Shown: in pieces, positions 7,896 to 13,531 of the stretch
Numbering within the stretch: the stretch's first letter is position 1
Layout of the letters: every line of letters starts with the position of its first letter
DNA from: Tetragenococcus sp041859945
GTDB taxonomy: Bacteria; Bacillota; Bacilli; Lactobacillales; Enterococcaceae
Assembly (NCBI GenBank): GCA_041859945.1
Contig: JBFLGC010000019.1
Span: 1-45,329 of the forward strand
DNA length: 45,329 bases
Direction of reading: 5' to 3'
Notes under the pieces: generated by a model
Database searches by the model: none
What the model was told of the DNA's origin: nothing
The model's input: only the letters and a program-made list of their open reading frames with translations
Position numbers and translations under genes: made by a program

Positions 7896-8024
7896 AAAGC
7901 ATCACTTTGTCGATGAATTTTTAGAGTGTTATGATGTTGGAAATCGTGTATTTCCGAGTCTAGCTCGGTGCTACTCCTTGACAGCTGTCAAGGAGTAGCC
8001 ACTCATCATAAAGTGCTTTTTTTT
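7896..8024 (+). terminator. Large multi-hairpin terminator region after rplQ
   Basis: Several nested inverted repeats are visible. 7971-7998 is a perfect 28-bp palindrome (half CTACTCCTTGACAG). 7939-7944 pairs with 7950-7955, and 7954-7958 with 7964-7968. An 8-bp stem (7929-7936 with 8004-8011) would enclose all of these as a four-way junction. A competing stem joins 7896-7916 to 8003-8019 and is followed directly by eight T at 8017-8024. The last part acts like a factor-independent terminator; the two alternative closing stems share 8004-8011. The regulatory reading is inference. Confidence 0.5.
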
Positions 8025-8095
8025 ACTTTCGATTACCTGTCAAGACACACGGATAATGGGAAATGCAAAAAAGCATGAAAGATGACGTGATTAAA

Positions 8096-8124
8096 TTGAA
8101 ATATGCGGATTTTTTTGCTACTCT
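8096..8124 (+). promoter_or_regulatory. Likely promoter of the ecfA1-ecfA2-ecfT unit
   Basis: TTGAAA at 8096-8101, a 17-base spacer, then TACTCT at 8119-8124 with a TGC extended -10. It lies in the 365-base gap after rplQ, which is otherwise filled by the terminator structure. It would give a leader of about 90 bases rich in T. The rest of the gap shows no gene. Confidence 0.5.
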
Positions 8125-8220
8125 TAAGAAGAATTTGAGAAACGATTTTTTGTAAACTTTTTTTGAAATGATTGTAGAAAATTTCGTAAATAGCTTGCTT
8201 TATTCATAAAGGAGTCAATG

Positions 8221-9060
8221 ATGAAACCAATTATCAGCTTAGAAGATATAACCTTCCATTACCAGTCGGAAGATGCGCAGCCAGCCTTGCAAGATGTTTC
8301 CTTACAAATCAACAAAGGCGAGTGGGTCGCGATCATTGGTCACAATGGTTCAGGCAAATCCACACTGGCCAAAACGATCAATGGTCTCTTGCTTCCTGAA
8401 AAGGGGAAAGTAAAAATAGGTGACCTTGAGTTAAACGAAGAAAATATCTGGTCGATCCGTAAGATGGTCGGCATGGTCTTTCAAAATCCCGACAATCAAT
8501 TTGTTGGTGCGACTGTGGAAGATGATGTGGCTTTTGGGATGGAAAACCAAGGAATCGCTCGTGACGAGATGATAAAGCGGGTGGATAATGCCCTTAAACA
8601 AGTGCGGATGACTGAATTTGCTACTAAAGAACCCGCTCGTTTGTCTGGTGGCCAAAAGCAACGAGTGGCCATTGCCGGTATCATTGCCTTGCGCCCGGAT
8701 ATCATTATTTTAGATGAAGCTACTAGTATGTTAGATCCAGAAGGTCGTGAAGAAGTTGTGGCGACGATCAAAAAGATCAAGCAAGAGAGCAATTTGACGG
8801 TTCTTTCTATCACCCATGATATCGATGAAGCAGCCAATGCCAATCGTATTTTTGTCATGCGACAAGGACAATTGATCGAAGAAGGAACGCCCGAGGAGAT
8901 TTTTTCTATGGGGCCTAAATTAGTCGAAATGGGACTGGATCTGCCTTTTCCGGAACGGCTGAAACAAGCTTTGTCGGCGCGTGGTATCAAGGTGCCCGAC
9001 GCCTATTTAACTGAAGAAGGGATGGTGGATTGGCTATGGACATCCGTTTTGAAAAAGTAG
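8221..9060 (+). CDS. ecfA1: ECF transporter ATPase A1
   Basis: One of two ATPases of the energy-coupling factor module shared by vitamin and metal S components at the membrane. 279 residues from the second of two adjacent ATGs; AAAGGAG at 8208-8214 is 6 bases from 8221 but only 3 from 8218. Walker A GHNGSGKST (about 40-48), Q-loop VFQNPDNQF, signature LSGGQKQRVAIAG, Walker B IIILDEAT and the switch histidine in SITHD are intact. Overlaps ecfA2 by 25 bases. Location between rplQ and truA is the standard Firmicutes place. Confidence 0.93.
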   Translation: MKPIISLEDITFHYQSEDAQPALQDVSLQINKGEWVAIIGHNGSGKSTLAKTINGLLLPEKGKVKIGDLELNEENIWSIRKMVGMVFQNPDNQFVGATVEDDVAFGMENQGIARDEMIKRVDNALKQVRMTEFATKEPARLSGGQKQRVAIAGIIALRPDIIILDEATSMLDPEGREEVVATIKKIKQESNLTVLSITHDIDEAANANRIFVMRQGQLIEEGTPEEIFSMGPKLVEMGLDLPFPERLKQALSARGIKVPDAYLTEEGMVDWLWTSVLKK

Positions 9061-9902
9061 ATTTTACTTATCAGCCTAACTCTCCTTTTGAACAACGCGT
9101 GTTACACGATATCGATATGGAAATAAAGGAAGGCTCTTATACGGCTTTGGTGGGTCATACCGGTAGCGGTAAGTCGACGCTTTTACAACATTTGAATGCT
9201 TTGTTAAAACCAACAGCAGGTACCGTAAAAATCGGCGACCGCACGATCACACCTGAGACTGACAATAAAAATCTGAAACCGATCCGTAAGAAAGTTGGCA
9301 TCGTCTTTCAATTTCCAGAATCGCAGTTATTTGAAGAAACGGTTGCCAAAGATATTGCCTTTGGTCCCAAAAATTTTGGTGTTTCTGAAGGAGAGGCGCG
9401 CCTTTTAGCTGAAAAAATGTTGACCTTGGTCGGCTTAGATGAAAGTTTTATGGAACGCTCGCCTTTCGATTTGTCGGGGGGACAAATGCGGCGCGTAGCC
9501 ATCGCGGGAGTTTTGGCTATGGAACCTGAAGTTTTGGTCTTGGATGAACCGACAGCTGGTCTTGATCCGCAAGGGCGTCGTGAAATGATGGCCATGTTTG
9601 ATAGCCTCCATAAAAAACAGGGTATGACCATTGTTCTGGTCACCCACTTGATGGATGACGTAGCCGACTTTGCTGATCATGTTTTTGTGTTAGAAAAGGG
9701 CAAGCTCGTGAAATCGGGTCTTCCTGAAGATGTTTTTCAAAACGTGAAATGGTTGGAAGAAAAACAACTTGGTGTACCGACGGCCGCTTATTTTGCTCAA
9801 GAATTGCAGGAACGAGGCCTTACTTTTGAAAAGCTACCTCTGACAGCGAATGCTTTAGCCGATGCGATTCTGGCCCAAGGAGGCGACAGCCATGATGAAT
9901 AA
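9036..9902 (+). CDS. ecfA2: ECF transporter ATPase A2
   Basis: Second ATPase of the ECF module; pairs with EcfA1 as a heterodimer under EcfT. I choose ATG 9036 (MDIRFEKVDFTYQ), 288 residues; an in-frame TTG two codons earlier is also possible. Walker A GHTGSGKST, Q-loop FQFPESQLFEETV, signature DLSGGQMRRVAIAG and Walker B VLVLDEPT are intact. FQFPE is typical of A2 where A1 has FQNPD. The start lies inside ecfA1 and the end overlaps ecfT by 11 bases, so all three are translationally coupled. Confidence 0.93.
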   Translation: MDIRFEKVDFTYQPNSPFEQRVLHDIDMEIKEGSYTALVGHTGSGKSTLLQHLNALLKPTAGTVKIGDRTITPETDNKNLKPIRKKVGIVFQFPESQLFEETVAKDIAFGPKNFGVSEGEARLLAEKMLTLVGLDESFMERSPFDLSGGQMRRVAIAGVLAMEPEVLVLDEPTAGLDPQGRREMMAMFDSLHKKQGMTIVLVTHLMDDVADFADHVFVLEKGKLVKSGLPEDVFQNVKWLEEKQLGVPTAAYFAQELQERGLTFEKLPLTANALADAILAQGGDSHDE

Positions 9903-10689
9903 ATTGATTTTAGGTCGTTATATTCCAGGCGATTCTTTGGTCCATCATCTCGATCCACGCGCCAAATTGGTTGCTAGTTTCTATTTTATTGGTATCATTT
10001 TTCTAGCTAATAATTGGCAAAGTTATCTTTTGTTGGCTGTCTTGACCTTTTTAGCTATTCTGCTCTCGAAAATCGATTTAGGCTTTTTCGTTCGTGGGGT
10101 CAAACCCTTATTGTGGTTGATCTTGTTTACGGTAGCTTTGCAAATTTTTTTCACTAGTGGGGGTAAAGTATACTTCCAATGGGGCATCTTTCGCATCACT
10201 GAGTTTGGCTTACAAAATGGGATTTTTATTTTTTGCAGGTTCGTGTTGATCATTTTTATGTCGACGTTATTGACATTGACGACGCAACCTTTGGAACTCT
10301 CAGATGCAATCGAGTATCTTTTGCGTCCCTTAAAGGTTATTCATTTTCCGGTACACGAAATTTCCTTGATGCTTTCGATTGCTTTACGTTTTGTGCCGAC
10401 TTTGATGGATGAAACGGAAAAGATCATGAATGCGCAACGAGCACGGGGCGTCGATTTTGGTGAAGGAAACTTGATCCAAAAAATGAAAGCTATCGTACCC
10501 CTACTTATCCCTTTGTTTGTCAGTAGTTTTAATCGCGCCGATGATTTAGCCACAGCAATGGAGGCAAGAGGCTATCAAGGCGGTGAAGGCCGGACCAAAT
10601 ATCGGATCTTGCACTGGCAAATGCCTGATACTTTAGTAATGGTTTTGTTTGCTTTAGTGACTGTCGCGTTAGTTTATTTAAGAAATTGA
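9892..10689 (+). CDS. ecfT: ECF transporter transmembrane subunit T
   Basis: Integral membrane scaffold that links the ATPases to exchangeable substrate-binding S components. 265 residues from ATG 9892 (MMNKLILGRYIPGDSLVHHLDPR), preceded by AAGGAGG with 7 bases; ATG 9895 is equally possible. Several hydrophobic segments lie in the first 130 residues and one at the C-terminus. The two coupling-helix motifs are seen as AQRARG (near residue 183) and AMEARGY (near 222). No S component gene is adjacent, as expected of a group II module that serves several. Confidence 0.93.
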   Translation: MMNKLILGRYIPGDSLVHHLDPRAKLVASFYFIGIIFLANNWQSYLLLAVLTFLAILLSKIDLGFFVRGVKPLLWLILFTVALQIFFTSGGKVYFQWGIFRITEFGLQNGIFIFCRFVLIIFMSTLLTLTTQPLELSDAIEYLLRPLKVIHFPVHEISLMLSIALRFVPTLMDETEKIMNAQRARGVDFGEGNLIQKMKAIVPLLIPLFVSSFNRADDLATAMEARGYQGGEGRTKYRILHWQMPDTLVMVLFALVTVALVYLRN

Positions 10690-10695
10690 TGAATC

Positions 10696-10724
10696 ACAAG
10701 ACAAGAGGATTCCTCTTGTCTTGT
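10696..10724 (+). terminator. Hairpin between ecfT and truA
   Basis: A perfect 14-bp inverted repeat (10696-10709 with 10711-10724, half ACAAGACAAGAGGA) with one base between the arms. The following bases are only moderately T-rich, and the truA ribosome binding site starts 10 bases later. It is likely an attenuating terminator or mRNA processing hairpin inside the operon. Confidence 0.5.
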
Positions 10725-10744
10725 TCTTTGAAGGGAGCAAGAAT

Positions 10745-11485
10745 ATGGTTCGATACAAAGCGGTGATTGCCTATGATGGTACTAAATTTCATGGCTTTCA
10801 GCGCCAAGAGAACGGACGTACGGTTCAAGAAGAGCTGGAAAAAACGCTTAGTAAGATGGCCAGTCAACCTATCCAAGTCTTTGGTTCAGGCCGGACCGAT
10901 GCGGGTGTCCATGCTTTAGGGCAAGTGATTCATTTCGATTTTCCATATGAACGTCCGCTAGAAGCGATGCGCTTTGCCTTGGATACGCAAAGTCCTGAAG
11001 ATATTGCTGTAAAAAAAGTAGAAATCGTTTCTGAAGATTTTCATGCGCGTTATTTAGTGAAAGAAAAAGTGTACGAATTTCGGGTGGATATCGGGAAACC
11101 ACGCAGTCCTTTCCGACGGCATTACGCAAGCTTCTTTCCTTACCCACTCGATTTGTCAAGGATCGAAAAGGCCTTACCTGATTTTTTAGGCACACATGAT
11201 TTTACCTCCTTTTGTGCCTCTGGGAGTTCAGTCGATAGTAAGATCCGAACAGTTTACGAAGCAACCATGGAAATCAATGGAACTAGTGATGAACTCCTTT
11301 TTACTTTTCGCGGGGATGGCTTTTTGTATAAAATGATCCGGATCATGGTGGGCACTCTCCTTAAGATTGGCAACGGCCGTCTGCCTGAAGACAGCATCCC
11401 ACTGATCATAGCTAAAAAGGACCGCCACTACGCCGGCCCCACCGCTCATCCTGAAGGGTTGTATTTAAAGGAAGTTCGTTATTAA
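10745..11485 (+). CDS. truA: tRNA pseudouridine(38-40) synthase TruA
   Basis: Converts uridine to pseudouridine at positions 38-40 of the tRNA anticodon stem-loop. 246 residues from ATG 10745, chosen because GGGAG precedes it and the upstream extension to 10721 overlaps the preceding hairpin. The catalytic aspartate is D52 in GSGRTDAGVHALGQ. The RYLVKEKVYEFRV and GDGFLYKMIRIMVGTL segments are also family-typical. In many Firmicutes truA is followed by rplM-rpsI; here a terminator and a repeat array follow instead. Confidence 0.95.
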   Translation: MVRYKAVIAYDGTKFHGFQRQENGRTVQEELEKTLSKMASQPIQVFGSGRTDAGVHALGQVIHFDFPYERPLEAMRFALDTQSPEDIAVKKVEIVSEDFHARYLVKEKVYEFRVDIGKPRSPFRRHYASFFPYPLDLSRIEKALPDFLGTHDFTSFCASGSSVDSKIRTVYEATMEINGTSDELLFTFRGDGFLYKMIRIMVGTLLKIGNGRLPEDSIPLIIAKKDRHYAGPTAHPEGLYLKEVRY

Positions 11486-11490
11486 AAAAT

Positions 11491-11530
11491 AAAGACCATT
11501 CGCTAGATTTATTTGTGAATGGTCTTTTTT
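11491..11530 (+). terminator. Terminator of truA
   Basis: An 11-bp stem, 11491-11501 with 11517-11527 (half AAAGACCATTC), ends in a run of six T. It closes the ecf-truA transcription unit. The rest of the gap to glnA holds the repeat array and the glnA terminator. Confidence 0.85.
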
Positions 11531-11625
11531 GACTACTGAGGAAGTACATCTTTTGGGTGTCGTTCAAAGCTTGGAACTTGGTGTATCATTTTTTTACGTA
11601 TTATCCTTGACCGCGGCGGCTCATC

Positions 11626-11791
11626 AAAGGCACTCGCTTTTCGATTTCGGGTGCCTTTCCCGCCGTCATAGGCACTCGCTTTTTGATTTCTGGTACCTTT
11701 CCCGCCATCAAAGGTACTCGCTTTTCCAATTTGGGTGCTTTTCATGCCGACAAAGGTACTCGCTTTTCGATTTCTGGTACCTTTCATCTTC
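11626..11791. repeat. Array of four 42-bp hairpin repeats (family A)
   Basis: Four units start at a constant 42-base step; GGCACT or GGTACT begins at 11629, 11671, 11713 and 11755. Each unit is an inverted repeat with arms of about 8 bp, AAAGGCAC/GTGCCTTT or AAAGGTAC/GTACCTTT, around a conserved CTCGCTTTT core. Two units use C-G and T-A versions of the same stem pair, so the arms co-vary. Because 42 is a multiple of three, several frames stay open, giving 14-residue repeats such as KGTRNRKASAFDGG on the minus strand. No ribosome binding site supports translation. The array lies between the convergent genes truA and glnA. Confidence 0.85.
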
Positions 11792-11824
11792 TTAGGAGTT
11801 ATTTTCCACCATAAGCTTAGGTCA

Positions 11825-11863
11825 ACAAAAAATCAAGGGTCACTGAATTCAGTGACCCTTGAT
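11825..11863 (-). terminator. Terminator of glnA: 32-bp perfect palindrome
   Basis: 11832-11863 is a perfect palindrome of 16+16 bases (half ATCAAGGGTCACTGAA). On the minus strand it is followed by five T. It ends the glnA transcript 40 bases after its stop codon. Confidence 0.85.
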
Positions 11864-11901
11864 CAACGAATCGTTTGTTCAAATACTTTTTTGCCAAGTG
11901 T

Positions 11902-13242
11902 TTAATACAGTTCAAGATATTGCTCACGTTCCCATTCGGAGACGGTTTGTCTAAAGGCAGCCCACTCGATGCGCTTGGCTTCTACAAAAGCGGTATAAAT
12001 ATGTTCTCCTAGCGCATCTTTGATCACATCGTCTTGCCGCAGTTCTTTGATAGCATTGTGTAAGGTGGAAGGAAGATCATAAATTTCGCGGGCATGGCGT
12101 TCATCTTCGTCCATTTTATAAATATTTTGGTTAATGGCATCTGGTGGGGTCAATTCTTTTTTGATGCCGTCTAAGCCGGCTTCAAGTAAAACGGCCAAAG
12201 CAAGATAAGGATTGGCGCTGGGATCTACGGAACGTAATTCGAGGCGGGTGGATAACCCACGTGATTCAGGGACACGGATCAAAGGCGAACGATTTCGCCC
12301 AGACCAAGCAACATAAACGGGGGCCTCATAGCCAGGGACCAGTCGTTTATACGAATTGACCGTAGGATTGCACACAGCAGTAAAGGCACGAGCGTGAAAC
12401 AATAAGCCCGCTAAGAAATGATAGGCGGTTTGGCTGAGCTCGATGCTATCGTCCTTGTCAAAAAAGGCATTTTCATTTTCCTTAAATAAAGACATATTGC
12501 AATGCATGCCTGAACCGTTGATGCCAAATAAGGGCTTGGGCATGAAGGTCGCGTGTAGGCCGTGTTTTCTGGCAATGGTCTTGACGACGAGTTTAAAAGT
12601 TTGGATATTATCGCAAGCGTCGATGGCGTTCGCGTATTTAAAATCGATCTCGTGTTGACCAGGTGCCACTTCATGGTGGGAAGCTTCTACTTCAAAGCCG
12701 AGTTTTTCTAATTCTAGGACGATATCACGGCGACAATTTTCACCAAGATCGGTCGGTGCAAAGTCGAAATAACCGCCTTTGTCATTTAATTTAGTTGTGA
12801 TCTCGCCATCTTCTGACAATTTAAACAGGAAAAATTCGGGTTCGGGACCTAAATTGAAAGCTGAAAAGCCTAATTCTTCCATGTGAACGAGGGCTCTTTT
12901 TAAAGCACCACGAGGATCACCGGCAAAAGGAGTACCGTCTGGGTTGTATATATCACAAATCAGGCGAGCTACTTTGCCATGTTCGCTTTCCCAAGGGAAG
13001 ATCATCCAAGTGTCTAGATCTGGGTAAAGATACATGTCGCTCTCTTCGATCCGCACAAATCCTTCAATGGAAGAGCCATCAAACATCAATTTGTTTTCTA
13101 ATACTTTATCAAGTTGACTGATCGGCACTTCCACATTTTTGATCGTACCTAAAATGTCGGTGAACATGAGTCTTAGAAAGCGGACATTTTCTTCTTCGGC
13201 GATTTTTTTGATGTCTGTTGCTGTTTTTTCATGGATTGTCAT
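11902..13242 (-). CDS. glnA: Glutamine synthetase, type I-alpha
   Basis: ATP-dependent joining of ammonium to glutamate in the cytosol, the main entry of nitrogen. 446 residues from ATG at 13242 (MTIHEKTATDIKK); a longer open frame to 13314 crosses the leader and is rejected. MFDGSSIEGFVRIEESDM (residues 53-70) includes R64, equivalent to the feedback-sensing Arg62 of B. subtilis GlnA. The length and lack of an adenylylation region fit the I-alpha class, which also controls GlnR. The promoter at 13327-13355 is flanked upstream by two GlnR boxes. No glnR lies beside it, although glnR-glnA is the common Bacilli arrangement. Confidence 0.96.
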   Translation of the reverse strand: MTIHEKTATDIKKIAEEENVRFLRLMFTDILGTIKNVEVPISQLDKVLENKLMFDGSSIEGFVRIEESDMYLYPDLDTWMIFPWESEHGKVARLICDIYNPDGTPFAGDPRGALKRALVHMEELGFSAFNLGPEPEFFLFKLSEDGEITTKLNDKGGYFDFAPTDLGENCRRDIVLELEKLGFEVEASHHEVAPGQHEIDFKYANAIDACDNIQTFKLVVKTIARKHGLHATFMPKPLFGINGSGMHCNMSLFKENENAFFDKDDSIELSQTAYHFLAGLLFHARAFTAVCNPTVNSYKRLVPGYEAPVYVAWSGRNRSPLIRVPESRGLSTRLELRSVDPSANPYLALAVLLEAGLDGIKKELTPPDAINQNIYKMDEDERHAREIYDLPSTLHNAIKELRQDDVIKDALGEHIYTAFVEAKRIEWAAFRQTVSEWEREQYLELY

Positions 13243-13326
13243 GGTATATCCCACCCTTTTTAAAATGGATCTGGTCCAAGGCCGGTAAAGTTGGTTTTCC
13301 GACCGCCTTTTCACAAATCTAATGGG

Positions 13327-13355
13327 ACTATACCAAGTTTTTTTGAGTTTGTCAA
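13327..13355 (-). promoter_or_regulatory. Promoter of glnA
   Basis: On the minus strand, TTGACA (13350-13355) and TATAGT (13327-13332) are spaced by 17 bases. This is a strong sigma-A type promoter. The transcript would start near 13320, giving a leader of about 78 bases before the glnA start. Confidence 0.85.
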
Positions 13356-13362
13356 TTGCATA

Positions 13363-13379
13363 TGTTAGAATATGTTACA
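13363..13379. promoter_or_regulatory. GlnR box next to the glnA -35
   Basis: TGTTA-N7-TTACA matches the GlnR/TnrA consensus TGTNAN7TNACA at every fixed position. It lies 8 bases upstream of the -35 hexamer. In Bacilli, GlnR activated by feedback-inhibited glutamine synthetase binds here and represses glnA when nitrogen is plentiful. Confidence 0.85.
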
Positions 13380-13486
13380 TACGTTTTCGGATTTTCATTT
13401 ATAGAGTGCCTTTTTAAGCTTGTTTCGAAAAAAAAAAGGACAAAATTATTAATTATAAAAAGAAAAACGATGAAAAATATTTAAAA

Positions 13487-13503
13487 TGTTAGAAAGTGTA
13501 ACA
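13487..13503. promoter_or_regulatory. Distal GlnR box of glnA
   Basis: TGTTA-N7-TAACA, a second full match to TGTNAN7TNACA, 124 bases upstream of the first. It abuts the yfhO terminator. Two spaced sites could allow cooperative binding; that is inference. Confidence 0.75.
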
Positions 13504-13531
13504 AAAAAGAAGCAGAACATTATCTGCTTCT
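13503..13531 (-). terminator. Terminator of yfhO
   Basis: An 8-bp stem, 13508-13515 with 13524-13531 (half AGAAGCAG), followed on the minus strand by six T. The stem overlaps the last codons of the gene. It should separate yfhO from glnA transcription. Confidence 0.75.

Noticed and set aside
7929..8011. Cloverleaf-like fold suggesting a tRNA.
   Set aside because: It has no TTCRANNC T-loop and no D-loop consensus, and the palindromic third arm is too long.
8496..8990. A long minus-strand open frame inside ecfA1, and similar shadows in recG, smc, plsX and gshF.
   Set aside because: They are antisense to well-recognised genes and have no ribosome binding sites or family features.
11533..11795. 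Open frames of 84-88 codons on both strands with 14-residue repeats.
   Set aside because: The frames stay open because the repeat period is 42, a multiple of three. No ribosome binding site precedes either start, and the conserved feature is the inverted repeat with compensatory changes.
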